Below, one piece after another: positions 16,856 through 25,400 of a stretch of 62,514 bases of DNA (position 1 is its first letter; every line of letters begins with the position of its first letter). Both the position numbers and the translations under genes were made by a program. The DNA is taken from positions 1-62,514 of the forward strand of contig WQTS01000136.1 in assembly GCA_009786185.1 (NCBI GenBank), written 5' to 3'. This DNA is from Bacteroidota bacterium (GTDB lineage: Bacteria; Bacteroidota; Bacteroidia; Bacteroidales; WCHB1-69). The notes under the pieces are model-generated. The model worked only from the letters and a program-made list of their open reading frames with translations, was not told where the DNA came from and did not search any database.

Positions 16856-17770
16856 ATGAAAATAGGTCTTATCGGTTGCGGATATCTTGGAAAAATTCAT
16901 GCGAAGTGCATAAAAGAACTAAAAAACGTAGATCTGGTTGGCGTTTATGATATTTCTCCGGAAGCAGCAGCAGAAACTGCAGAAAAATTCTCCACTACTG
17001 CATATTTTGAATTGCAAACATTAATTGAGAATTGCGATGTGGTGGATATTGCGGCGGCAACGACCACACATTTCGAATTGGCGAAAAAAACAATCACCGC
17101 TGGAAAACATTGTTTTGTAGAGAAACCGCTTACTGCAACGGTAGATGAAGCTGTAAAACTAACCGAACTTGCCCGAAAACACAATGTTTTGGTTCAAGTG
17201 GGTCATGTGGAACGATACAATCCTGCTTTTGTAGCTGTTTTACCCCATCTCACTAAACCGTTTTTTATTGAAGCGCAACGTTTATGCAGATTTAATTTGC
17301 GCGGAACCGATGTTTCCGTTGTTCACGATTTAATGATTCACGATATCGATTTGATATTGTCTATTATGAAAAGTGAAATCATTGATATTCAAGCAGTAGG
17401 TTATAAATTCATCACAGAATCTTTAGATTTTGCGAGTGCAAGGTTCTTATTTGCCAATGGCGGAGTTGCCCACATTACGGCAAGTAGAATTGCTGCCCAA
17501 ACTTTACGAAAAATGTGCATTTTTCAACCTAAAAATTACTTAACTGTAGATTTTCAAGAGAGAAAAGTAGAAAATATTGAATTTGAAAACCACCAAACTT
17601 TTATCAGCGAAATTCCAATAGTGGAGCACAATGCAATTGTAGAAGAGTTGTCAGATTTTGTTCAAACGGTTCGACATAATAAAACGCCCACGGTTACCAT
17701 AGATGATGGATTGAATGCTTTACGTATTGCTGATAAAGTGGTTACTAAAATTCTACAACAAAATTCTTAA
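16856..17770 (+). CDS. Gfo/Idh/MocA-family oxidoreductase (GnnA-like candidate)
   Basis: The 304-residue protein starts KIGLIGCGYLGKIHAKCI, the NAD-binding Rossmann motif. It has the family motif HCFVEKPLTATVDEAVKL, with the conserved EKP, and VHDLMIHDIDLILSI, which carries the His/Asp catalytic region. Length and domain order match UDP-GlcNAc 3-dehydrogenase GnnA; with the aminotransferase at 14992 it could make UDP-GlcNAc3N for lipid A. This remains an inference. It begins 12 bp after lolD. Confidence 0.82.
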   Translation: MKIGLIGCGYLGKIHAKCIKELKNVDLVGVYDISPEAAAETAEKFSTTAYFELQTLIENCDVVDIAAATTTHFELAKKTITAGKHCFVEKPLTATVDEAVKLTELARKHNVLVQVGHVERYNPAFVAVLPHLTKPFFIEAQRLCRFNLRGTDVSVVHDLMIHDIDLILSIMKSEIIDIQAVGYKFITESLDFASARFLFANGGVAHITASRIAAQTLRKMCIFQPKNYLTVDFQERKVENIEFENHQTFISEIPIVEHNAIVEELSDFVQTVRHNKTPTVTIDDGLNALRIADKVVTKILQQNS

Positions 17771-17782
17771 TGTAAAATAATT

Positions 17783-17803
17783 GCGCTTTAAAAGCGTTTT
17801 TTT
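17783..17803 (+). terminator. Weak terminator-like hairpin
   Basis: CGCTT-TAA-AAGCG is followed by seven T residues, between the oxidoreductase stop and the next ATG at 17807. The short stem makes this uncertain. Confidence 0.35.
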
Positions 17804-17806
17804 ACC

Positions 17807-18751
17807 ATGAAAAAATGCTCCTTTTTGCTTTTCTTGTCCATTATCGCTTTCCTCAATTTTTCATGTAGGAAAACAGATATTACGCCTGCTTATCTTTTGT
17901 TGTCTGTAGAAGATTTTCAAAATTGCATAAACGTCTCTAATTTTAACAAAATTCATGATACGAATTATGATGCAGAAGAGTTGGATATTATGAAGCAACA
18001 AAACTTTACAGATGTTTTAGTAACTTTAAACGGAAAAGAGTTAGGATATTGGAAACTTCCATGTAAAATACCTCTTTTGCCCGATTATTCGCATCAAAAT
18101 AATCTTGAAATTATTCCTTGTGTGAGAGTTCCCAATACAACTTTCACTACTGTGGAGTATGGTTTTTTAAATCCTGCAAAATTTCTTTTAGACATGAATA
18201 AAGAAGGAAAGTATGAACTTTCCGATCTTAAATCTGATCTTAAATTTGAATATAGAGAAGAAGTTGTGTTTACAGTGTTGGAGACTTTTACGCAAAGCAC
18301 TCGTTTTGTGCCGGATAGCAATTACAAAATTCCAATAGAGATTGTTCATGAATCCGGAAAATCAATGGGAAAAATTGCACTTGAAGATACTTTGTACTAT
18401 TTTAAGGTAGCAACTCCTCATTTTACTTTAGATTTGGCGAATAAAGCGGGGAGAGTGGTAAGACATTTTTGGGAACTTTATTACAAATGTGATGATGGGC
18501 TAATGACAACGTATCTTACTTTTTCAAGTAATCCCAAGATAGAATTTGACGGAATTGTTCTTCCTTCAACAAATGGAGTTTGGAAAAGAGCTTACTTTGA
18601 CATTACAAATCTTGTAACCCCTATGTCCGATGGATCATATAAAGTGTCCGTTAGCTTGGGTATAAAAGGGCACCGAGCCTCGAATAACTCAAAAAATGCT
18701 TACTTTTATTTTGAAAGTATGAAATTAATTTCAGGCGCTCCTATAAGATAA
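17807..18751 (+). CDS. Predicted lipoprotein, unknown function
   Basis: The 314-residue product has a signal peptide ending FLNFSC and is followed by RKTDITPAYLLLSVEDF, so it is a lipoprotein. The rest is beta-rich with segments such as YSHQNNLEIIPCVRVPNTTF and HFWELYYKCDDGLMTTYLTF; I do not recognise a family. It lies 36 bp after the oxidoreductase and 11 bp before the sugar transferase, so it probably belongs to the envelope operon. Confidence 0.7.
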   Translation: MKKCSFLLFLSIIAFLNFSCRKTDITPAYLLLSVEDFQNCINVSNFNKIHDTNYDAEELDIMKQQNFTDVLVTLNGKELGYWKLPCKIPLLPDYSHQNNLEIIPCVRVPNTTFTTVEYGFLNPAKFLLDMNKEGKYELSDLKSDLKFEYREEVVFTVLETFTQSTRFVPDSNYKIPIEIVHESGKSMGKIALEDTLYYFKVATPHFTLDLANKAGRVVRHFWELYYKCDDGLMTTYLTFSSNPKIEFDGIVLPSTNGVWKRAYFDITNLVTPMSDGSYKVSVSLGIKGHRASNNSKNAYFYFESMKLISGAPIR

Positions 18752-18762
18752 AATTATAGCCT

Positions 18763-20184
18763 ATGAATAAAACTCGAAAACTCTTTTTTTATGTTCTTTT
18801 CGATATTCTGTCAGCAGCTCTTACATGGACTATCTTTTTTATTTATCGAAAATATAATGTTGATCGCACACTCTTCGAGCATTTTGATGTATCCATACTT
18901 CAAGATTCAAAACTTTACATAGGACTTGTGGTATTGCCTCTTTATTGGGTTTTCTTACACACTTTTATCGGCGCTTATACCAATCCTTTTAAAAAATCGC
19001 GTCTTCGTGAATTGGAAATTACGCTGTTAACCACTTTCTTAGGAACTTTAGCATTCTTTTTTGTCTTTATTCTTGATGATATTGTAAATAGTCCTTTCGA
19101 CTATATTAAATACTTTTTTATCCTGCTTTTTCTTCAGTTTTTTCTTACGTACATTCCGCGTTTGCTCATTACAACCATCACTATTAACAGAATTAACAGC
19201 GGAAAAATAGGATTTAGAACCTTAGTTGTTGGAAGTGATATAGTGGCATTAAATGTTTATCAAAATATTATTAAACAAACGCCATACGTTGAAAAATATA
19301 TTTTAGGGTATATTCAAGTGCCTGAGGATCAAGACGAATCCATTGCATCCAAACTCCCTTGCTTGGGAACACTTTCAGATTTAAATTTTATTGTAAAAGA
19401 GCATCAGATTAATGAGCTTATTATTGCCGTTCAAAATGGAAAGCGAAAGTTTATAGAAACCATCATTACTTCTATTGGAGATAACCGGAATCTTGCACTT
19501 AAAATTATTCCGCAATCGCAAGATTATTTGATTGGGAATGTGAAAATTTCAGCCATTTTACAAGAACCGTTGATTTCCGTATCTACGAAAGATTTGCCTG
19601 TTTGGCAGCATTTTATAAAGAGATTTATGGATATCACTTTATCTATTTTTGCTATTATAGTATTACTTCCTGTTTATATCTTTTGTGCTATTGGTGTAAA
19701 ATTGTCTTCAAAAGGCCCAATTTTTTATTTGCAAGAGAGAATAGGCTTGAATAGTAAACCTTTCAAAATTATCAAGTTCCGTTCCATGGTCGTGAATGCG
19801 GAAACAGGAACTCCGCAATTATCAAGCAAACACGATCCGAGAATTACAAAATTCGGACACTTTATGCGCAAAACGCGTTTGGATGAAATTCCTCAATTTG
19901 TGAATGTTCTTTTAGGAAGTATGTCATTAGTAGGTCCGCGGCCGGAACGTCAATTCTACATAGATCAAATTGTTAAAGTAGCTCCACACTACAAATTATT
20001 GCTTACGGTGAAACCTGGTATGACTTCGTGGGGACAAGTAAAATTCGGCTATGCGGAAAATATAGACGAAATGATAGAGCGTTTAAAATGGGATATTCTT
20101 TACTTAGACAATATATCGCTTCAAACCGATATTAAAATATTAATATATACCGTGTTAATTGTTCTAAAAGGAACCGGAAAATAA
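18763..20184 (+). CDS. Polyprenyl glycosylphosphotransferase (initiating sugar transferase, WcaJ-like)
   Basis: The 473-residue protein has four or five N-terminal membrane helices (residues 1-140), a CoA-binding-like Rossmann region, and the C-terminal bacterial sugar-transferase domain: IFYLQERIGLNSKPFKIIKF, RSMVVNAE, TRLDEIPQFVNVLLGSMSLV and GPRPE. Such proteins transfer a sugar-phosphate from a nucleotide sugar to undecaprenyl phosphate, the first step of capsule, exopolysaccharide or O-antigen assembly. It overlaps rsmE by one base (TAATG). Confidence 0.92.
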   Translation: MNKTRKLFFYVLFDILSAALTWTIFFIYRKYNVDRTLFEHFDVSILQDSKLYIGLVVLPLYWVFLHTFIGAYTNPFKKSRLRELEITLLTTFLGTLAFFFVFILDDIVNSPFDYIKYFFILLFLQFFLTYIPRLLITTITINRINSGKIGFRTLVVGSDIVALNVYQNIIKQTPYVEKYILGYIQVPEDQDESIASKLPCLGTLSDLNFIVKEHQINELIIAVQNGKRKFIETIITSIGDNRNLALKIIPQSQDYLIGNVKISAILQEPLISVSTKDLPVWQHFIKRFMDITLSIFAIIVLLPVYIFCAIGVKLSSKGPIFYLQERIGLNSKPFKIIKFRSMVVNAETGTPQLSSKHDPRITKFGHFMRKTRLDEIPQFVNVLLGSMSLVGPRPERQFYIDQIVKVAPHYKLLLTVKPGMTSWGQVKFGYAENIDEMIERLKWDILYLDNISLQTDIKILIYTVLIVLKGTGK

Positions 20185-20885
20185 TGCCCTATTTTTTTCA
20201 AGAAAATTTAACTCAAGATTTATTTGCGCTGTCTTCGGAAGAGTCGAAGCACATTACGAAATCTATGCGCCTTAAAGAAGGGGATATTATTTGGATGACC
20301 GATGGGCGAGGTACATTAGCAAAAACAGCATTAACCAACGCATTTAAAGATAGTTGTGAAGTAAAAACTATAGAACGTATTTTTCATGATAAATCCACAT
20401 TAAAAAAATTACATCTTGCAGTAGCGCCCACAAAAAATCCGGATAGAATGGAGTGGTTGGTGGAAAAAGCGGTAGAAATCGGCGTATCACAAATCTCTTT
20501 TATCATTTGCGACAGATCGGAGAGAAAACATGTGGATTTGAATCGTTTACACAGAATTGCAATTGCGGCATTAAAACAATCGCAAGGAACGTGGTTGCCG
20601 GAATTAGAAACGCTCTCTTTTTCACAATTTATAAGTGGAAACAGCACATTAAGTGCCGGTAAATTTATTGCATATTGCGATGATAAGGTACAGGCTCGTG
20701 AAGTTGGCGATATTAAATTACAGCATTTAGATACCATTTTCTTAATTGGACCGGAAGGTGATTTTACTCCTCAAGAAGTTCTTATCGCTAAAGAAAACGG
20801 ATTTCAACAAATCTCTTTAGGTGAAAAAATATTGCGTACGGAAACGGCGGCGCTATTGGTGGCGTGTTGGTTTGCGATGATATGA
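20184..20885 (+). CDS. rsmE: 16S rRNA (uracil-1498-N3)-methyltransferase
   Basis: The 233-residue SPOUT-fold enzyme has an N-terminal PUA-like domain (SSEESKHITKSMRLKEGD), KNPDRMEWLVEKAVEIGV, RSERKHVDLNRLHRIAIAAL with KQSQGTWLPE, and the knotted SAM-binding end FLIGPEGDFTPQE with LGEKILRTETAAL. It methylates U1498 of 16S rRNA in the 30S subunit. It is translationally coupled to the sugar transferase upstream and convergent with comF. Confidence 0.95.
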   Translation: MPYFFQENLTQDLFALSSEESKHITKSMRLKEGDIIWMTDGRGTLAKTALTNAFKDSCEVKTIERIFHDKSTLKKLHLAVAPTKNPDRMEWLVEKAVEIGVSQISFIICDRSERKHVDLNRLHRIAIAALKQSQGTWLPELETLSFSQFISGNSTLSAGKFIAYCDDKVQAREVGDIKLQHLDTIFLIGPEGDFTPQEVLIAKENGFQQISLGEKILRTETAALLVACWFAMI

Positions 20886-20907
20886 TAATCTGCCTATTAA
20901 AAAACAC

Positions 20908-21588
20908 TTATTGCGCTACTGCCAAAGTAATCACGCTAATTTTTATACCGGAAACCACCGACAATTTTTGAATTGCTGCCTCCAAGGTGGCGCCGGTAGT
21001 GAGCACATCATCACAAATTAAAATATGCTTGTTTCTTAATGCATTAAGATCAGTAAGTTGAAACACCTCTTTCACATTTTGCCAACGATGAAAACGACTT
21101 TTTTTGGTTTGCGTTTCCGTAAACTCCGAGCGCATCAACAAGCTTGTGTTATAAGGAATTTGCATGCCGGCGCTTAATCCTTTGGCAATCCATTCGCTTT
21201 GGTTATAGCCTCGTTTTTTCTCTTTTTTCTTGTGCAATGGAATGGGAATCACCACATCAACAGTTTTCCATTTTTGATGTTGAATGAGTTGCGCTCCATA
21301 CATATTCCCCAAAAAAACTCCAATCTCTTTTACGCCTTTATATTTTAAATGATGTAAAATTTTTTGCACTTGATTTCCTTTTTTGTAGAACAGAAACGTT
21401 CCTGTATGTTCCACCGAAGCACGTCCCAAAAAGAGCTGTGAAATAGGAGATTGTACAAATTCATGATAGCGGGTTTCCGGAAGATTGTGCAGGCAGTGTA
21501 AACAAAGGAACTGTTCATGTTGTTTTAATACATTTCCGCAGGAGATGCAGCTGCGGGGGTAGAAGAAGTTTAAAAATTGGGAAAGCAT
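20908..21588 (-). CDS. comF: ComF-family amidophosphoribosyltransferase-like protein
   Basis: The 226-residue protein has an N-terminal four-cysteine element, CISCGNVLKQHEQFLCLHC, then VIPIPLHKKKEKKRGYNQSE and the PRPP-binding loop HILICDDVLTTGATLEAA. ComF is needed for natural DNA uptake in some bacteria and is a widespread PRTase of uncertain substrate elsewhere. It is transcribed alone. Confidence 0.92.
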   Translation of the reverse strand: MLSQFLNFFYPRSCISCGNVLKQHEQFLCLHCLHNLPETRYHEFVQSPISQLFLGRASVEHTGTFLFYKKGNQVQKILHHLKYKGVKEIGVFLGNMYGAQLIQHQKWKTVDVVIPIPLHKKKEKKRGYNQSEWIAKGLSAGMQIPYNTSLLMRSEFTETQTKKSRFHRWQNVKEVFQLTDLNALRNKHILICDDVLTTGATLEAAIQKLSVVSGIKISVITLAVAQ

Positions 21589-21608
21589 TAGTGTTTTGAT
21601 TATGTTGT

Positions 21609-21838
21609 TTTAGCACGCAGATGACGCAGATTATTAAGATTTACGCAGATTATTTTTTCTGTCATTATTGAATGCTTTCCTACGTATTCCGGGTTTCATT
21701 CCAAAATTAAACAAAAAACCAAAACCTAATTCATTGTACACACAATAAAAGGCTTGTATGATTTTATCTGTCAACTCCTTATATTTGTATTTTTCCATCT
21801 GCGTAAATCTTGATAATCTGCGTCATCTGCGTGCTAAA
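21609..21838. repeat. 42-bp inverted repeats flanking a GxxExxY remnant
   Basis: The left copy (21609-21650) and right copy (21797-21838) are inverted and differ at one base; both begin or end with TTTAGCACGCAGATGACGCA. They enclose the decayed gene at 21634-21798, whose start and stop codons lie within or at the edge of the repeats. The unit is about 230 bp and has no transposase. Confidence 0.8.
21634..21798 (-). pseudogene. GxxExxY-family gene with large internal deletion
   Basis: The 54 codons read MEKYKYKELTDKIIQAFYCV then YNELGFGF, the N-terminus of GxxExxY proteins, and then jump directly to LFNFGMKPGIRRKAFNND, their C-terminal end. About 70 central residues, including the GxxExxY signature and the likely nuclease-like core, are missing, while the reading frame is kept across the junction. 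GxxExxY genes (about 125 residues) are multicopy in Bacteroidota and often carry these CGCAGAT-rich flanks. This copy cannot be functional. Confidence 0.78.
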
Positions 21839-21961
21839 TAACTTTTTCAAATATCTTACAAAATTAAAATCCATCATGCGCCGCAAATATACATTCCCAA
21901 ACTCCCTTTGTCAAGAGGTGCAATCATTTTTTTTGTTTTTTTGTGGAGTTAAAAAAAAATC

Positions 21962-23491
21962 ATGGCGCTTATCAAATCTATATCCGGTATTCGTGGCACT
22001 ATTGGCGGAAAAACCGGTGAAAACCTCACTCCGGTTGATGTGGTGAAATTTACATCGGCGTTTGTAACGCTAAAAGCAGAAGGCAAAAAGCAGAAAGCAG
22101 AAGGCAATAAATCCCCTTCAAATTTTAAAGGGATGCCCGAAGGGCGGAGTAGTTTATATGAAAACCAAAATCCTAAAATCATCGTTGGTCGCGATTCCCG
22201 TATTTCCGGCGCCATCGTTAACCAATTGGTGTGCGCCACGTTGCAAAGTATGGGCGTGGATGTGGTTGATGTGGGACTTTCTACAACGCCCACCGTTGAA
22301 ATGGCTGTAACACAACATCATGCTGATGGAGGAATTATTATCACTGCCAGCCACAATCCCATGCAATGGAACGCTTTGAAATTGCTAAATGAAAAAGGCG
22401 AGTTCATTTCCGGCGAAGAAGGAAAACGATTGTTGGAAATTGCAGAAAAAGAAGATTTTAATTACGCTTCTGTAGAACATTTAGGCAGTTATACAAAATA
22501 TGAAAACGCCATTGAGGATCACATCAATGAAATTCTGAAATTAGATTTGGTGGATATAAAAGCGATACAAAAAGCTGATTTTTCTGTAGTTTTCGATGCG
22601 GTAAACTCTACCGGCGGCATCGCAATTCCTTTGCTATTAGAAAAATTGGGCGTAAAAAACTACAAGATGTTGTATGGCGAACCTACCGGGATTTTTCCGC
22701 ACAATCCCGAACCGCTACCTGAGCATTTGCATGAAATCTCATCCGTAATGAAGAATGCGGTTTGTGGTTTGCGGTATGCGGTATGCGATGAGCAAAAGTC
22801 GAAAAGCCTCGAACCGCAAACCGCAAACCGCAAACCGCATACCTTTGACGTAGGCTTCGTTGTTGATCCCGATGTAGATCGCTTGGCAATTGTGATGGAA
22901 AACGGCGAAATATTCGGTGAGGAATACACGTTAGTTGCCATTGCCGATTATGTGTTGCAGCATAAAAAAGGGAATACCGTTTCTAACCTGTCTTCTTCAA
23001 GGGCGTTACGCGATGTGAGTGAAAAACACGGCGTTACCTATTCCGCAGCTGCAGTGGGCGAAGTAAATGTAGTAGAAAAAATGAAAGAAACCCACGCCAT
23101 AATTGGCGGCGAAGGAAATGGCGGCATCATTCTTCCGGAACTACATTATGGGCGCGATGCATTAGTAGGCATTGCCCTGTTTTTAACCTTTATGGCAAAA
23201 ACAAAACAAAAATGTTCCGAAATAAAAGTGTTATATTCTAACTATGTGATTATTAAAAACAAAATAGAACTCACTCCGGATATTAACATTCAAGAAATAC
23301 TGCAAAAAGTAGCGCAAAAATACGCACCTTATAACCCCAATACCATTGATGGCGTAAAAATAGATTTTGAAGAAGGATGGGTGCATTTGCGAGCTTCCAA
23401 TACCGAGCCGATTATTCGTGTTTACGCGGAAGCGAGGAGTGTGGCGGAAGCGGAAAAGCTATTAAATGAAGTGAAGAAAATATTCATCTAA
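21962..23491 (+). CDS. glmM: Phosphoglucosamine mutase / phosphomannomutase with two repeat-derived insertions
   Basis: The 509-residue protein opens LIKSISGIRGTIGGKTGENL and has the phosphoserine loop IITASHNPMQW (Ser130), the metal loop VVDPDVDRLA and the sugar-binding GEGNGGI. It interconverts hexosamine or hexose 1- and 6-phosphates for cell-envelope precursors. Bacteroidota relatives have about 460 residues. The excess lies in two in-frame insertions: about residues 38-70, coded by GCAGAAG heptads plus a CCCCTTC palindrome, and about 265-295, coded by GCGGTTT heptads and their inverse. Both fall in loops and leave the active-site motifs intact. The last 4 bp overlap the convergent M23 gene. 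Confidence 0.9.
   Translation: MALIKSISGIRGTIGGKTGENLTPVDVVKFTSAFVTLKAEGKKQKAEGNKSPSNFKGMPEGRSSLYENQNPKIIVGRDSRISGAIVNQLVCATLQSMGVDVVDVGLSTTPTVEMAVTQHHADGGIIITASHNPMQWNALKLLNEKGEFISGEEGKRLLEIAEKEDFNYASVEHLGSYTKYENAIEDHINEILKLDLVDIKAIQKADFSVVFDAVNSTGGIAIPLLLEKLGVKNYKMLYGEPTGIFPHNPEPLPEHLHEISSVMKNAVCGLRYAVCDEQKSKSLEPQTANRKPHTFDVGFVVDPDVDRLAIVMENGEIFGEEYTLVAIADYVLQHKKGNTVSNLSSSRALRDVSEKHGVTYSAAAVGEVNVVEKMKETHAIIGGEGNGGIILPELHYGRDALVGIALFLTFMAKTKQKCSEIKVLYSNYVIIKNKIELTPDINIQEILQKVAQKYAPYNPNTIDGVKIDFEEGWVHLRASNTEPIIRVYAEARSVAEAEKLLNEVKKIFI
22073..22160 (+). repeat. Heptad and palindrome insertion in glmM, first
   Basis: GCAGAAG-GCAAAAA-GCAGAA tracts with a 7-bp period are followed by TCCCCTTCAAATTTTAAAGG. 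Translated in frame they give a Lys/Glu/Gly-rich run and GMPEGRSS, a segment with no counterpart in the family. Confidence 0.7.
22754..22846 (+). repeat. Inverted heptad insertion in glmM, second
   Basis: GCGGTTT-GTGGTTT-GCGGT with a 7-bp period faces an inverted set of CCGCAAA heptads about 30 bp later, so the transcript could fold into a long hairpin. The frame stays open and encodes a Cys- and Arg-containing loop just before the VVDPDVDR metal site. Confidence 0.75.
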
Positions 23492-24390
23492 TTTCCTACA
23501 AAATAATTCAACGGATCAATTGGCGAGCCATTGTACCATATTTCAAAATGCAAGTAAGGTCTTTGAGACTCCGTGCCGCGGTTTCCCATGGTAGCTACCG
23601 GTTCGCCGGCTTTTACTTTGGTGCCCGTGTTTTTAAAAAACATATCCACATTCTTATACAGGGAAACCATATTTCCGCTGTGCTGAATCACAAGGATGTT
23701 TCCTTCTTTTTCGGAAAAATGGGTACTAATTACCACGCCATCGGCTATGGCGGTAATTAACGTTCCTTTTTCATTTTCAATGTCTATGCCAAAATGGCGA
23801 TGCTCAATTGAAAACGGTTTTGTAATAATGCCCAACGCAGGCATAGTAAATGCAAATGTTGGAGATGTAATATATTGAGACAGGGGAATGTAATTTTTAA
23901 CAGATCTGTCCGTAACTTCAATTAACAGTTGTTCTGCTACATCATCTACTTGTTTTTTAGCTTGTTCTGCTTTGCCTTGGTCTTTTACTCTTTTTTCGGA
24001 GACACCTTCTACAGGCACATCCATCTCTTCAACAACGATAATGTCGTTCAAAACATTATAAAAATTATCCAAATAAACTTTTTGCATGGCGTTTATCCTT
24101 TCTATGGAATCCACGCGCGTAAGCATTTTTCTATAAAGATGATATTCTACAGGATTCGTGTAACCGGGAACATAAACGCGCAGTGACGTAAAAGCAATAA
24201 GCATTGCCGTAAGCATAATGATGAACAGAAAAGTGGTGGTGCCAAGCACAAACATTTTTCTCGGTGTTAATTTTAAACTAAAGACAATGGACAGGTTTTT
24301 TTCATTTCTAACAATAACAAGAAACCGATTTGACCAGTGTTCCCTTAATTTTTTCCAAAAAAGCTTAATATTTTGAAGATTTATTTTCAT
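23488..24390 (-). CDS. M23-family protein with altered catalytic histidines
   Basis: The 300-residue protein has one membrane helix (about 50-75), a coiled-coil-like stretch and a C-terminal M23 (LytM) domain. The zinc ligands are present: HFGID (H199, D203) and YLHFE (H281). The residues that act in catalysis are not: the first His of HxH is Tyr279, and the YxHL histidine is replaced (LYKNVD, Asn247). Such degenerate M23 proteins (EnvC, NlpD) often activate amidases instead of cutting peptidoglycan. It follows an intact M23 gene, with a 13-bp gap. Confidence 0.8.
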   Translation of the reverse strand: MKINLQNIKLFWKKLREHWSNRFLVIVRNEKNLSIVFSLKLTPRKMFVLGTTTFLFIIMLTAMLIAFTSLRVYVPGYTNPVEYHLYRKMLTRVDSIERINAMQKVYLDNFYNVLNDIIVVEEMDVPVEGVSEKRVKDQGKAEQAKKQVDDVAEQLLIEVTDRSVKNYIPLSQYITSPTFAFTMPALGIITKPFSIEHRHFGIDIENEKGTLITAIADGVVISTHFSEKEGNILVIQHSGNMVSLYKNVDMFFKNTGTKVKAGEPVATMGNRGTESQRPYLHFEIWYNGSPIDPLNYFVGN

Positions 24391-24403
24391 TTATGTTTAA
24401 AAA

Positions 24404-25369
24404 TTAAGGAGACAATGCTTGATTCATTATTTTTGAAGATTCCAAAATAGCATTATATTCTTCCGGAGTAATGTCGCTAACAAAGAAGTGCACAGGGTTT
24501 ACCGGCTTTCCGTTTTTCCAGACTTCGTAATGCAAATGCGAGCCTAAGGAAAATCCGGTACTTCCTACATAACCAATCAGTTGACCGCGTTTTACTTTTT
24601 GTCCCGGTTTTACTATAGCTTTCGACAAATGGGCATATAATGTTTCATAAGAATAGCCGTGATCAATAATCACAGTAATTCCGTATCCTGAGTAGGGCTG
24701 TTTACGAGATACCACGCCATCGGCAGTGGCATACACGGGTGTTCCGCGCGGTGCCGTAATGTCCACACCGGTATGATGTCGCCACGTTTTTAGTATCGGG
24801 TGAATGCGGTTTCCAAATCCGGAGGTTACATTATACATATTTTTAATGGGGCGAATTGCCGGAATGGAAGCCAGCATATCGCCTTTTTTTTCTGCTAAAA
24901 ATAAAAGCGTATCTAATGACTTGCGCTCTTCGTTGAGTTTAATTAATAGTTGATTGGTTTTTAAATCAATCTTCATCAACAGTTTCATGGTTTCGTTTGG
25001 CGCAATGGAGTCGTACCGGGTTTTTAAATCGAACCAAGGATTTCTTTTTTCCAAAGGAATGGGGTCTGCTTCTAAAATCATTCTATATACCTGATCATCC
25101 CTGTCTTGAATATCTTCGAGCACGATGTCCATGACTTCTAATCTTTTGTCAATGATTTGCAGTTGCTCCTTTAGTTCGTTGTTTTCTCGCTGTAACATTT
25201 TTTCGCGTGGCGAGTCGAAAACATAAAAAGCAATCCAAAGTACCAAAACCGCAAACGCGATGGCAGTGGCAACCAACCAAATAATTCTTTTCGCAATACC
25301 CCATAGCGAAAGCTTCGCTTTTTCAAACGACATGGTATCGGGATTGAAGAAATAAAAAGTTCGAGCCAT
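24404..25369 (-). CDS. M23-family peptidoglycan endopeptidase
   Basis: The 321-residue protein has one N-terminal membrane helix (about 28-50), a coiled coil with RENNELKEQLQIIDKRLEVM, and a full M23 domain: HHTGVD, YAHLSK and SHLHYEVW supply all zinc and catalytic residues. It should cleave cross-linking peptides in the periplasm, anchored to the inner membrane. It lies upstream of its degenerate relative and downstream of the glucosaminidase, forming a cell-wall remodelling set of three genes. Confidence 0.9.
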   Translation of the reverse strand: MARTFYFFNPDTMSFEKAKLSLWGIAKRIIWLVATAIAFAVLVLWIAFYVFDSPREKMLQRENNELKEQLQIIDKRLEVMDIVLEDIQDRDDQVYRMILEADPIPLEKRNPWFDLKTRYDSIAPNETMKLLMKIDLKTNQLLIKLNEERKSLDTLLFLAEKKGDMLASIPAIRPIKNMYNVTSGFGNRIHPILKTWRHHTGVDITAPRGTPVYATADGVVSRKQPYSGYGITVIIDHGYSYETLYAHLSKAIVKPGQKVKRGQLIGYVGSTGFSLGSHLHYEVWKNGKPVNPVHFFVSDITPEEYNAILESSKIMNQALSP

Positions 25370-25400
25370 TTTTTGAGGAATTATCCTATTAAAAACAGAA

